A DNA stretch of 64,000 nt, taken from NCBI GenBank assembly GCA_047967505.1, contig CM106538.1. The stretch is one strand, 5' to 3'. Shown in pieces: positions 1 through 10,425 of the stretch. Every line of letters starts with the position of its first letter. Within the stretch, counting starts at the first letter, position 1. This DNA is from Dipteris shenzhenensis. Its lineage: Eukaryota > Polypodiophyta > Polypodiopsida > Gleicheniales. The notes below the pieces were generated by a model that was not told the origin of the DNA, did no database searches, and saw nothing but the letters and a program-made list of their open reading frames with translations. A program made the translations under genes and the position numbers.

Positions 1-1150
1 AACAAGATGAAGGTGTTTTGGCTGTTATGTTGATAGGGAAGATGCCTCCCCCACCTTGTGCAAGTGGGATGCCTCTTTATTAATGTGGACACTGGCTATA
101 AAAGGAAGCCAGGAGAGAAGAGAAGCACACTTCCTCTCCTGTTAGAAGGATGCTTTGACTCCATATCCTTGCAAGAATTCCCTTTCATTCAAGTTGCTCC
201 TAACTATAGTCACCTAAAGGACATTCATCGAGTTCAATAGAGTTAGTGACTATGGTGGGAAAGTATGCGAGAAGATGCTTCTAATGAGTTTAAGGTATAC
301 TCAAGTAAGACCTATTGTTGACAAAAGTAATGTTAGTTATACAGCTTTCAAAGTTGCATTGGTGGCTTTAATTCTCTGACCTTGTGTCAGTATAACACTA
401 ACTATCCTTTGTAGCTATTGATGCAAGATTGGTGTGGATTTGGTCCCAAGGAGAAGAGGCATGTTCCTTGGCATATGGAGAACCATCTTGGAACCAAAAA
501 AGGCTGACTAACCATCAAGGTGGCAGCCATTTCTTAGGATGTAGATTACATTCATGATTACACTTCATCACTTTCTGGATGTTCCATCTATCACATATAT
601 TAAAATGCAACATGTGGGTAAGAACAATGGAGCCACAAAGTTGAACACTGTAAGGTGCAGATCCCCAAGACAACTATTTCTATGCCCCTTGAATTCTTTA
701 CAAATGAAAGATAGGGTCTTGCATGAGTTCTCAGGGGATCTACCCCTAAATAGATATGGGAACAATGCATCCATTTTTTTGCAAACATGATTTCAAGCGA
801 ATGAACCGCATGCATAGAGATGCATTCCTTACTCTTTGTGATGTTCCAAATGTATAGGTGGAGCCATCACTATGTAGATACGACACAAATGATGCACTTA
901 GTCTCTGCATGTAGGTGCATCGTAATGCATCTTCCATATTCTACTAACAAGAGCAAGACAACACACAAACACACTCTTTGTTCTCAGTATTTAAACTCCA
1001 TATGATTGAATACCTATGGTCACAATGGCCTTATTGGCATGGACGCCACCTTTAGAACAAATAGATAGAGTGTGTACTATACTCAAGGATCTGTTCCTAT
1101 TCATGTATACCCAATTATCTACTACTCTTTATACTCAATGATCTACTCCT
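1..1150. other. Unassigned AT-rich sequence with a TATA-like site
   Basis: No gene is recognised here. A TATA-like CTATAAAAGG at about 97-106 is followed by purine/pyrimidine-rich sequence in a layout resembling an LTR promoter, but no matching second LTR, PBS or polypurine tract was found. The short open frames on both strands overlap one another and carry no recognisable motif. Confidence 0.3.
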
Positions 1151-1510
1151 ATTCACATACTCATGATCTTGAGCACAATAATCACACTCTCATGTACATC
1201 TTTTGACTTAGATAGTTTTCGCCATATAGGTTGCTCAAGTTTGATGCCCATCATAAAGGTGCTGAGTTCCTTCTTCCACTTGATGTCGGATGAAGTAGTT
1301 GCGGGTGTTAATGTGCTTTGACTTACCATGCTCTTGTCTACATCTGCGTTTACTATAGAAGTATCATGACAAGTCACTTCCATAGGTCTTGAGTTATTTT
1401 CATCCATAGCAAGTAAAGTTTTCTCCATGTCTACAAGAATAAAATGCATCACCATTGATAACTAAATGAATTAACATGAAAATAAAAAAATTAGCATCTC
1501 AAAGAACTTC

Positions 1511-1790
1511 ATGAGCCCTTATCCTACACATCCATATTATGGAATTTGGATGGGTGGACATGATACATTATTTCATGCCATAAAATGTATTTACTACGTG
1601 GAGTTATTGGGTGGAGACTTGGTAGGTCCCTTTTGCAAAAACCTCTGCTTCATGGGCCCTTGTCCTACCCATCCCTATTATGGACTGTGGATGCGTGGAC
1701 ATGATACATTATTTGATACCCTAAAATGTATTTATAATGTGGAATTACTTGGTGGAGACATGGTAGGTAACTTTTCCTAAAAACCTTCAA
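1511..1790. repeat. Tandem duplication, 141-bp period, two copies
   Basis: The segment beginning ATGAGCCCTTATCCTAC at 1511 is repeated as ATGGGCCCTTGTCCTAC at 1652. The 141-bp period keeps the reading frame, so an 89-codon open frame spans both copies, with CPTHPYYG/YPTHPYYG and HDTLF shared. Ten or so of the differences between the copies change amino acids and only about five are silent, so there is no sign of protein-level constraint. It is probably a simple tandem duplication and not a gene. Confidence 0.75.
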
Positions 1791-2315
1791 TTCATTAATG
1801 AACTGACCCTTTAAATGGAGAGATATGAATACTTCAAATTTCCACGTTGATACCAGGATGCCTATCTTGGTTTAATCGTACCAAACACCTCCACTTCATT
1901 AGCTCTTGATTAGATTTTCAAATGAATCCAATTTTATATAAATGAAGAACTAATACTAGTTTAAAACTTACCCTTAAAAATCACATTTTCTTTCATGATT
2001 AAAATTTAGAAAGGCATTTGTACCATCTTTCCCTCATAAAATTTCCTCCCCCAAGCTCCTTGGATGGTTTTGTATATATACCATTGGGGAAATCCATCTT
2101 GATTGCAGTGTTCTCAATAGCATTGTGGAGTTGGTATCTCTTTAAACCTTGCCAAGTGCATATTTTGTGGGTATCTAGTGCATGGCTTCCATGTGTTGCA
2201 AGGTGCGCTAAGTGCAAGGGTCCCAATCCCCTGCCTCCTAGCCACGGTAGCCCTTTCTCCTCCCAAAATATCCTGAGAGGGATAAGAGAGGAGGATTTCA
2301 ATGAGGCATTATTTT

Positions 2316-2395
2316 CAAGGCCATAATGACCATATTTTTACTTTTGGGACTAGAGCAAGGCCATAATGGCCATATTTTTGCTTTTGGGACTAGAG
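2316..2395. repeat. Tandem duplication, 40-bp period
   Basis: Two adjacent 40-bp copies begin CAAGGCCATAATG at 2316 and 2356 and differ at about two positions. No coding role is visible. Confidence 0.8.
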
Positions 2396-2689
2396 TCTCC
2401 AAATGGCATGTGTTGATTGCATGTAAGCTCCATCAATTAGACATTCTTCCCTTAAGCCCAAACAAGGGTGAAGGCCACTACCTCTATATCTCCCTATGGA
2501 AAAACCCTCAGGCAAACCAACGTGGGACTTGACCAAACCTGGTCACAGCCAAACACAAAGACTAGACCAATCAACAAAGGCCATGAGTAGCTATTGCCAA
2601 AGACCACAGGACGTACACACGTTAGGGAGTCATCAAGAGCTGCCATGGATATCGTATGAGCCATCAAGTCACACTTAAACTGCCCACAT

Positions 2690-3040
2690 ATCATGACATC
2701 TTTGTCATAGAAATGCACAGCAATCGCCATATGTCGACAAGCACGTGAGGCCCATCTCTTTATGCCTTGACTATACAAGAACTCATCAAATCCATAAGAC
2801 ATGTACTCTCCACCATTATTTGTGTGAAAGCATTTTATTTGGCACCCAAACTCCTTTTCAATCGTTCTTTTGTATTGGCAAAACACTTTGAAACTATCAC
2901 TCTTTGCTTTCAAAGAATATACAAATATCATGCGGCTGAAATAATCTATAAAGATAATGTAATACCTTGCTCCTCTTGGGGTTACATCATTTGTAGGGCC
3001 CCAAATATCCGAGTGCACTATTTCCAAAGGATATTTACTT
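2690..3040 (-). pseudogene. Ty1/copia integrase fragment
   Basis: Reading leftwards from 3040, the minus strand encodes the start of a copia integrase core: LEIVHSDIWGP, then YYIIFIDYFSRMIFVYSLK, then CFHTNNGGEY. The first catalytic Asp (HSD) is present. The second, normally in a TDNGGEY-like motif, is Asn, so the copy would be inactive. After GIKR the similarity decays and the third acidic residue is not found. At about 3040 the integrase is joined directly to LTR-like sequence, which is not the normal order for this class and points to a rearranged or recombined element. It probably belonged to the same family as the gag at 4.4-5.3 kb. Confidence 0.8.
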
Positions 3041-3412
3041 ATTCTCCCTCTCTATATGCCTGGCACATCTAGATCTCCAGGTTCGCGTGCTCCACTAAGC
3101 TTATGTGAACTCTCTGTCCAAAGGATCCCTTCCACTCGCTGTCAGAAAAGCAAGCCTAGGTGGACAGCATCTTGAGCTAAGTCTGCAGCCCTTGTAGGTC
3201 TCCTTCATCTTCTTTGTATAGGCTGAAGGATGGTCCTTCTGCTGCTCCTTCTTGCTCTTGGTTTGCTACTCCAAGTGATGATGAAAGGAGGCCCAAGTGC
3301 CCCCTTATATAGGGCTCCCAGCCTTGTCTGAAACCACCGACCCCCCTAGGCCTATTAGCTGACCCAGGGGGGTCTGTTTCAGCCAACCAGGGGTTGGTCC
3401 CTTTCCCATGTG
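3041..3412 (-). repeat. Partial copia LTR copy (truncated)
   Basis: This block matches 5964-6270 through many shared stretches, for example CTCCACT(A/G)AGCTTATGT, AAGGATCCCTTCCAC, AGGAGGCCCAAGTGCCCCC and TTATATAGGGCTCCCA. It lacks the counterpart of 5554-5963. It is read as a truncated LTR of the same minus-strand copia family. The reverse complement carries a CTATATAAGG promoter-like box near 3292-3306. Confidence 0.7.
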
Positions 3413-4434
3413 TATATGTGCCGGACTGGCTGGTGTGCACCAGCCCAACCAGGCCCCATCTCGCCTCCATGCCTTGAGCTACCCCCAGACCTTATATAGG
3501 GCCCCAAACCAGGTCCTCCTGGTCCCCAATCAGCCGCCTTTTACTGCACAACTTCTTCCTGCTGATCCTGCCTCTGTTTTGGCTCCTGCAAGCTCCGTAC
3601 AGCCACGTGGAACTCTTTTGTACTATTCGTACATTTGTTGTAGCAGATCCGTACCTTGGCTGACGTCAGTTGCCTTGTCCACGCAGCCTTTCTTGTTGTG
3701 AGTTGATGCCCATTTGGCAGCCCCCCCCTCTCTTTCCCTTTGTCCTATGGTTCACCCCCTGGTTGCACTCCTCATTTGGGGGCTCATAGGTGGGGAGGCG
3801 ACCAATGCTATTCCAACATCTCCTCTCACTGATCCACATTGGCCTGATCCCAATCCATGCTCCAGTAGCTCCTGTGTTGTAGGCTGTAGCTCTCTGGAAC
3901 ACTTTGTTGGCATAATCTTCTCCTAGATTTTCAACCACGGGCTCCTGTTCCGCAAGGTTCAATTTCACTTCCACACACCAGTCAGGTTCAAAGGTCCATC
4001 TTGGCAGCACCAAATGGCACCACCACCTATAGTCACGAACCCTCCTTTGAACTCGAGCACTCCAGGTACTAGCAGTCCTCCAACTGTCCCCCTCATGATG
4101 GGTGAACAGCCTGGAGTCCTCCACGGACTAGGGTCTGTTTCAACCCATCCTTCGTTTGGCTAGGTTTGCAACCAAACACATACCCGAGACATCATATCCC
4201 AGGCATAAATCCAAATTACCAAGACCGTCAAGCTCCAACTCTGGTCTTGTATGGTACAGCCACCGTTTGACCTTGAGTTCTTAGATCCTATTGAAGAACC
4301 CCCCTCTGCTTTAGTAACACCAGCCAAGCACCCAAATGACTACTTGCACTCGTCAATGTCCATCACCTTCACAAAGGATCTTGAATCCTCTCGTGACCAA
4401 TCCTCAATGTCTGACATTCTGACAGTACCTAATC
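3413..4434. other. Unassigned GC-richer sequence between LTR piece and gag
   Basis: A second CTTATATAGGGCCCC box near 3489-3506 repeats the LTR promoter style, so part of this stretch may be older LTR sequence. Minus-strand 3666-4124 is open for 152 codons, is Trp/Arg-rich and has no recognisable motif. The plus strand also has shorter open frames. No product is assigned. Confidence 0.3.
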
Positions 4435-5330
4435 TCAACAGCACTTAGACTTGCCACCAAGAAAAGTACCGCTGGCACCAGTTGAATTCACTCCTCTAGC
4501 ACTCTTCTTTTTACCATCTTTCACAAAATGTCCTGGCTCATCGCAGTAGAAGCACTTCTTCTCTTTCTCTCTCTTTTTCTTGTTGTCTTCATCTGAAGAG
4601 TCCTCTCCGTCGTTAGACTTGGGCTTGCCTATGCCAGGCCTACCCTTGCCCGTGCCTTTGCTCTTGTTCAGAGCTATTAGGGCCTTTTCATCCTTATCCT
4701 TACCATCGCACTTCTTTTCTCGAGCTTCTTGCTGTAACAACAATGGAACCAGCTCCTTGAAAGTCACCGGTGCCGCCCTACAGTTATCGTAGACACAAAA
4801 CTACTATAGCTCTGGGGGAGCATTACTAGCAACAACCTTGCTGTCTTGGTCGAGCTCTTTGACCAATTGCCACCAATTGATCCTGCACCACCTTCATCTT
4901 GGTGATGTGTTTCTCTACCGATCTCCCTTCATCCATCCTCATGCCGAGGTCCAAGATTCATGCCTCATTGTCGAGCTCATACATATCCCTTAATGTCGTA
5001 CACGCCTTGAAAGAAGAGTTCGGCATTTGCATGTGTGAGAGCACCACACTTATTGTCGTACCCACAATGATAGCCAAGGCTTTCGTGTCCTGGATCTGCC
5101 ATGCTCTCACTAATAAAGGGTCCGCTAGTGTTATCACTGCCGTTGAGATTAATGTGGCTGGGGTAGTTATGGTGGCCCAAGGCAACAACTCTATTCCTGT
5201 CACAATCCCCACGACTCCCTCAACACCAAGTGGCTCCGAACCTTCATTTTCCACAAGTAATTGGTCTAGTCGAGTTTGCATGTCTCACCAAAATTTGGGA
5301 TCTGATATCTATTGGCCATGATAATGAACT
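4435..5330 (-). pseudogene. Ty1/copia gag remnant with zinc knuckle
   Basis: The minus strand holds a degenerate gag. The N-terminal part reads from about 5281 to 4958 in mixed frames. The C-terminal part (4767-4435) contains a basic, Asp/Glu-rich linker and CFYCDEPGHFVKDG, the CX2CX4HX4C nucleocapsid knuckle with the last Cys replaced (usual form CX2CX4HX4C). It lies just inside the primer-binding site at 5543-5553, as expected for gag. Several frame breaks prevent a full product. Confidence 0.7.
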
Positions 5331-5542
5331 GAAAGAGATAAGGAGCTTAGAGTGTTGTATACCTATTTGAACCTGAGCCTCCCACCTAGATACAATCCTT
5401 CAGACGGGTGCCTGAACCTAAGCCTCCCGCCTGGGTACAATCCTTCAAACATCAAAGCTAATTCCTCCAAGCAATGAATCAAGGCCGTTCTTCAGCAAGG
5501 TCCTTGCCTTCAAGCTCCACTTCTTGAGAACTACTGTCAGGA

Positions 5543-5553
5543 CTCTGATACCA
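5543..5553 (-). promoter_or_regulatory. Copia primer-binding site (initiator tRNA-Met type)
   Basis: On the minus strand this reads TGGTATCAGAG, the usual copia PBS complementary to the 3' end of initiator methionine tRNA. It immediately abuts the LTR end (CA on the minus strand, TG on the plus strand at 5554). Confidence 0.85.
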
Positions 5554-6270
5554 TGTTACAAAATGAAATCTCACCAAAGGGTATCCCGCCAGCAGCGGAA
5601 GACTGATAGATGGGCATAGGAATTACAAGAATAAAGTGATAGGGAAAAGGATTGATACAACTATTAAATTCTTATCGTGAGATATTTAATATAATTAATA
5701 ATTTCGATTGAAAGATTTGATATGAATTGTTTGAGCATATGAAATTCACATAATTGTTATATTCCCATCAACACACATTCATAAAGTATTCACATGGGAG
5801 GATTCATGTTTCACTATGGAATCAAGCTTCATCAACATGTGCGTACTTTACAATCATTCATGTGTGTGCAGGCCAACAAATAGATTGCACATCAAGACAA
5901 ATATAGAAGCAACACTTATATATTTCTGTCCGTCCACAAACTGGACACAATACAGAACCAAAATGTTCTCCTACTATATGCCTTACACCTCTAGATCTCT
6001 GAGCCCGTGTGCTCCACTGAGCTTATGTAGACTCTGTCCAAAGGATCCCTTCCACCTTGCTGTCTCGAAAGCCAGCCTAGGTCTCCTTCATCTCCTATGT
6101 CCTGCTGCTCCTTCCTGCTCTTGGTTTGCTGTTCAAGTGACGATGAAAGGAGGCCCAAGTGCCCCCTTATATAGGGCTCCCAACCCTGCCTAAAACCACT
6201 GACCTCCCTAGGACTATTGGCCGACCCAGGGGTCTATTTCAGCCGACTAGGGGTCGGCCCCTTTCCATGT
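5554..6270 (-). repeat. 5' LTR of minus-strand copia element
   Basis: It starts (plus-strand view) with TGTTACAAAATG directly after the PBS. Similarity with the partial copy at 3041-3412 runs to about 6265-6270 and then stops, which suggests the outer LTR end. A CTATATAAGG promoter box lies on the minus strand at about 6167-6177. No target duplication was identified, so the outer boundary is approximate. Confidence 0.65.
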
Positions 6271-7830
6271 GTAGGAGCTCCCTGGAGCAGATCCAGTGGT
6301 TGGGGCATTGCAGAAAAGTATGGGAACTTCCACCTGGTAGTCTAGCGCCTAAGCTGGGCCCTGTATTTATAAACTTGCCAGGTCAGTTGGCTAGAGGAGA
6401 TCTACAGACTAGGTCGGCCCAGTCTATAGGAAAGTCAGCTGAATTTGGAGGGATACAGCCCTATAAAAGGCCCCCCAAAGGGGGCATTCCATATTCCATC
6501 GTTCATTCCTGCTGCCTCAATTTGGGCACCCACCACTGCAGTAAGGAGGTCCAAAACAACAGCAAGAGGCCTTCAACATTGGCGGTCTACACAGCAGCAA
6601 GGACGTCAAGGGTTAACAGGGCAATCGCTTCCTTATGATAGGCTGTCCAAGAGAGCAGCAGGAAGAGGTGTTTACGGGGTGCCATTATGAAGTGACGCAA
6701 GCTGAGTTTTTTGAAGGAGCCACGAGTTGGCAGGAGAACAGTTTTTGGGTGTCACAGGGGTCCACATCTAACTCAGCACACTACTGATAGAGGGTGGTAC
6801 ACTGTGCCCATGATTTGGCCCACACTGGACATATATATATGTTGCTGTTGCCTAGCACAGTTCATTTACTGTCTGCACCTATATCTCTGTCTACACTAGT
6901 ACACAGATTGGCAGAAGACAGCAACCTCCACCACTTTTATCTTTTCTAACACTTTGGACAAGAAAAATTCCTTACCATGACAGGTAAAAAGGCATGTTTT
7001 TTGATTCATCTATGTACAAACGAATTCAAACTATCCATCAAGCCCAACAGTTAATTGTTGTCGATGTGATAAATGTCTCTGATGCTGCTCTTTTTTCTGG
7101 CTTTGTGGATATTGCCAGATTACGAATTTATCTGAAGCAATCTAGCCACAATGTCACATGTCCTCACCTCCACCATATATGGGAAGTGGAATAGCTACTA
7201 GGGAACAACAGTGAAAATATGAAGTCTGTTGCAGCTGAGCACGGGGAAGGGTAACACAGTAGCTATTTGAGGCCCAGACATTGAATAGGAGACACCAGAT
7301 CGACTTACCTATCCATTCCATTTCTCCCGATTTGCATAATCTGGGCATTTTCTTTTTAATGTCATTTTTCAGTGAGCCTGAATAAGTTCAACAAAACCTA
7401 GATACCACCCTTTGCACGTATGACACAGCCCGAAAAGAACAGGAGAAAAGAGAACAAGCTAGTAGATTAGATCCACAATAAAGATGCTTACGTCAAAATT
7501 CTCTAAGTACTGTGTAGTTGATAATCTTAAGATTATGAGTACTGCACCACATCCTCTTTCTACACGCATGTGTAATCGCTGGACACAAGAAATCGGAGAG
7601 AAATACTCTGGCAAATCTTTTCAATAGGAGACGGCCGCATGATTGCATCGCCTCACAATCTGTGAATAAGATGAGCAAAGCTTTTAAAGCATAGATACTG
7701 TGGTAACAGCCTGGCACGGAGGTTTATGTGTGATATCTGAGCTATGAAGTAGCCCACACAGATTGGTGCAAGCTCAAACCTGCTTAATGCCTCTAGTTTT
7801 AGCATTCAAACTAGATTTGTAAGAAAGCCT
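6271..7830. other. Intergenic, LTR-like promoter box then unassigned
   Basis: Around 6455-6490 CCCTATAAAAGGCCCCCC resembles other LTR promoters in the window and may mark another LTR fragment on the plus strand. From about 6,900 to 7,830 no repeat or motif-bearing frame was recognised. The last few hundred bases should hold the 3' UTR of the minus-strand gene ending at 7834. Confidence 0.3.
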
Positions 7831-7833
7831 GCC

Positions 7834-9375
7834 TCAAGAGCGAACCAAATCATCTCCAATGAGAGATTTCACGGCATCTCTAAGCTTTATGTAGTCATCT
7901 AAATTGTTGTATATCTGATGGGATATTCTAACGTAAGCAGTGACATCTGGAGTTTTTGTGCAATTTTTGGGTGAGTTTGCTGCAACCAATGAGTAATACA
8001 CTGGCACCTCTATGCCAAAATCTTGACGGAAACGGGTCCTTAAGTTGAGCGCATCGTCTGAGGAATTAATGTCCAGTACACTTGGAAGCCCCACCATGAC
8101 CATAGATGAGCATAATTCTGGTGGTGTTCCACACTTTGTTCCCCAAGCTGTTGCCAACATCCTGCCCATAGAAACTACATTTCTGTGGTTCCAGCCCTGT
8201 ACAGCTCTGATTCCTCCTTCAAACTTTCCAAAAAACTCGATGGCGTTGACTGCAGCTAGCTGTGCACTATACTCCCTAGTTCCAACCCATGCACACTCCT
8301 TGCCGAGCCCATTCTGATAATTATGAGAAACTACTGGATGATGGAGAAGAGAGAGATGCTCAGATTTGCAGTACATAAAAGCAACAGACGTTGGAGTAAA
8401 AAGCCACTTGTGAAGATTGCTAGTGTAGTAGTCAGCATCTATATCCTGGATGTCTATGTCCACGCTTCCAATAGCATGTGCACCATCCACCAGAACCTGT
8501 TCAACTCCAGCTCTTCGGCATAAGCGTACAAGCTCCGCTATAGGCAAAACCATTGAAGGCATGGATGTAATGTGATCGATCAATGCAAACCTTATTCTTT
8601 GGGATGCTTTTTCCGCCTGCTGCAGAGTAGTATTGAAGGCAACCAAAATTTCTTCATTGGACGATACTGGAAATGGCAACTGCACTTCAATCAACTGTGC
8701 ACCTACTCTCAGCAGATATGCTTTCAAGGCCTTCTGCACAGCCCCGTAAGCAAAATTTAAGGCCAAGACGGCATCTCCTTTCTGGTATCGTCCCTCCAAG
8801 AAATCCCAAGCAACCCTTTGTAACACCATAGACACCGCAACGGTGACATTGTCTACCAGGATGACCTGCTCAACATCAGGCGCGTGAATAATAGAAGCTA
8901 CAGCTCTTCTGGTTGCGAGGATACCCTCTTCAAGAGGACCATAGTAGAACTCATCGGGCTGTCGTAGCCACAACCGAACCCATTCAGCTTGCGCGGCCAG
9001 GACGGAAGCAGGGCAACTGCCAAAACTGCCGTTGTTGAGCCGGACAGCACGGCCCTCGTCGTGATGAGCAAACTCCCGCTTGATCAAAACCTGCAAGCTT
9101 TCCCCTTTCACCGAAAGCTTCAATTGGCTGTCCTGCGAGGGGAATTCATCTTGCTCTTCGTTGTTGGACGTGGTCTGTGAGCCATTGTGGCAGAGTTGGG
9201 AAGTCTGGGGAAAGCGAGGGCTGCCCAAATCGCAGGATCGTTCCGCAAAGCTACTACTAATGGGTCCATAACTGCGAGTGGATGGGCAAGCCATGGATAT
9301 TCGAGCGGAGGTTGAAGGAAGGGATGAGGGCAATGGAGCTGTGAAAGTATGGCGAACTCGTTTTCGGCATAACAT
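7834..9375 (-). CDS. L-cysteine desulfhydrase-like PLP enzyme (aminotransferase class V)
   Basis: This is an intact single-exon frame of 513 residues. From residue 101 onward it follows plant L-cysteine desulfhydrase (older name isopenicillin N epimerase-like): EFAHHDEG (101-108), LNNGSFGSCP (113-122), RQPDEFYYG (138-146), DHITSMP (267-273), DGAHAIGSVD (297-306) and SNLHKW (319-324). By family knowledge Lys323 forms the Schiff base with PLP and Asp297 binds the pyridine nitrogen. Plant enzymes of this type release H2S, pyruvate and ammonia from cysteine. The C-terminal TAYVRISHQIYN is also conserved. Residues 1-80, rich in Ser/Thr/Pro/Arg, are longer than in the Arabidopsis protein I recall and could be an organelle transit peptide. 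Met28 is an alternative start. No neighbouring gene shares its pathway. Other PLP desulfurase-like roles are possible. Confidence 0.9.
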   Translation of the reverse strand: MLCRKRVRHTFTAPLPSSLPSTSARISMACPSTRSYGPISSSFAERSCDLGSPRFPQTSQLCHNGSQTTSNNEEQDEFPSQDSQLKLSVKGESLQVLIKREFAHHDEGRAVRLNNGSFGSCPASVLAAQAEWVRLWLRQPDEFYYGPLEEGILATRRAVASIIHAPDVEQVILVDNVTVAVSMVLQRVAWDFLEGRYQKGDAVLALNFAYGAVQKALKAYLLRVGAQLIEVQLPFPVSSNEEILVAFNTTLQQAEKASQRIRFALIDHITSMPSMVLPIAELVRLCRRAGVEQVLVDGAHAIGSVDIDIQDIDADYYTSNLHKWLFTPTSVAFMYCKSEHLSLLHHPVVSHNYQNGLGKECAWVGTREYSAQLAAVNAIEFFGKFEGGIRAVQGWNHRNVVSMGRMLATAWGTKCGTPPELCSSMVMVGLPSVLDINSSDDALNLRTRFRQDFGIEVPVYYSLVAANSPKNCTKTPDVTAYVRISHQIYNNLDDYIKLRDAVKSLIGDDLVRS

Positions 9376-9640
9376 TCAACAAAGCCAAGCTATACGACAA
9401 CACGAATCTTGAGAAAGAGACACAGAGAGAGACACAAAGCCAGACAAAGAGCGCCGAAGTGCAATACAAATCTCAGAGACAATGAGTGCAATGCATTGCA
9501 CAATACAATGGTACATCGACCCACATGGCTAAGGGGTTTGGAGTGCACCCTCTCCCCTTTGGCCACATGCACCAGTGGGAATAGGCTTTCAATCATGCAT
9601 GTTCAATCTATCCCCACCAGCTTCTGCACATACTTGGATT
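9376..9640 (-). promoter_or_regulatory. Probable 5' UTR/proximal promoter of the desulfhydrase-like gene
   Basis: Upstream of the ATG (complement of 9373-9375) the minus strand is pyrimidine-rich with TCTCTCTCTGTGTCTCTTTC-like sequence, common in plant 5' UTRs. No clear TATA box was found at a usual distance, so the transcription start is unknown. Confidence 0.35.
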
Positions 9641-9764
9641 GAGACAAAATGATGCCACGCTTGTCTTGTATAAACTGGATCCCCAAATAACAAGATCCGG
9701 GTAGGCAGTTGTTATGTAGAGGAAGTAAATGGCGAGTAGGATCTTTGACGGTGATGTGGATATA

Positions 9765-9904
9765 AAGTTCGTAGTGTATATAACTATACGATCATGCGAA
9801 AGCATGATCATCTTTGTTTTATGAAGTAGATAGAAAGTTGGTAGTGTATATAACCATATGATCATGTAAAAGCATGATCATCTGGGTACAAATTTCATAA
9901 TACA
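9765..9904. repeat. 70-bp tandem duplication carrying two hairpins
   Basis: GTAGTGTATATAAC occurs at 9771 and again at 9841. Each copy contains an inverted repeat: GATCATGC-GAAA-GCATGATC in the first and ATGATCATG-TAAAAG-CATGATCAT in the second. The next 60 bp hold a weaker relative (CCACATG ... CATGTGG). The region lies about 400 bp upstream of the minus-strand gene. Confidence 0.75.
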
Positions 9905-10420
9905 TATAACCACATGTTCGTATAACTACACGTTCATGTGGAGGGAGAGTTGGCACAGTTTCTCTCCAAAAATTATAAGACCAAGGAATGTGCCGTACCT
10001 TGGGATCTTGTAAATTGCATAATGTATTTTGTACATTTGTATAATGTGGAATTTGTTGTTGCACATGATCGTGTATCCTGTATTTTGTAAGTCACATAAT
10101 GTATTCTACATATTGGATAATGTATGTTTATTGTTGTTGTTTTTTATTTTAATAAAGAATGTCACTAGAAATAGTAAAGGTACCTATTTGATGAACATCG
10201 CTGTATGGAACAATGATTACCAGTTACTTGCAATACTTGCAATGTAAATACGTACAAATGTTATGGAATTCAAAATTGCTAAGAAATACATGAAGATTAT
10301 TACTTGAAAGAAATAGAAGTGTCCCTCTAGGTGTCTATTGCATAGATTGTGTCTCTTTTGAAGAGTTATGCCTCATACGATTGGACGGGGGATAAATTTC
10401 AGAGCTTCCTCTCAATTTCT
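9905..10420. other. AT-rich intergenic, nothing recognised
   Basis: TGTATTTTGTA-type phrases recur (about 10021 and 10078) but no clean repeat, RNA or coding feature could be supported. Confidence 0.3.
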
Positions 10421-10425
10421 TGCTC

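Noticed and set aside
3666-4124. 152-codon minus-strand open frame between copia pieces
   Set aside because: No motif was recognised, overlapping frames are also open, and it lies in GC-richer retroelement-derived sequence. Left as unassigned.
3383-6257. Possible covarying hairpin in the copia LTR (CCAACC-AGG-GGTTGG at 3383-3397 against CCGACT-AGG-GGTCGG at 6243-6257)
   Set aside because: The paired changes are both CpG transitions (CG to CA and CG to TG), which cytosine methylation and deamination explain without selection on structure.
6340-6700. Homology between the 6.3-6.7 kb region and the gypsy LTR at 60.1-61.0 kb
   Set aside because: They share only short promoter-style phrases (TATAAAAGG or TGTAAAAACG followed by G/C runs). 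I could not align them over a useful length.
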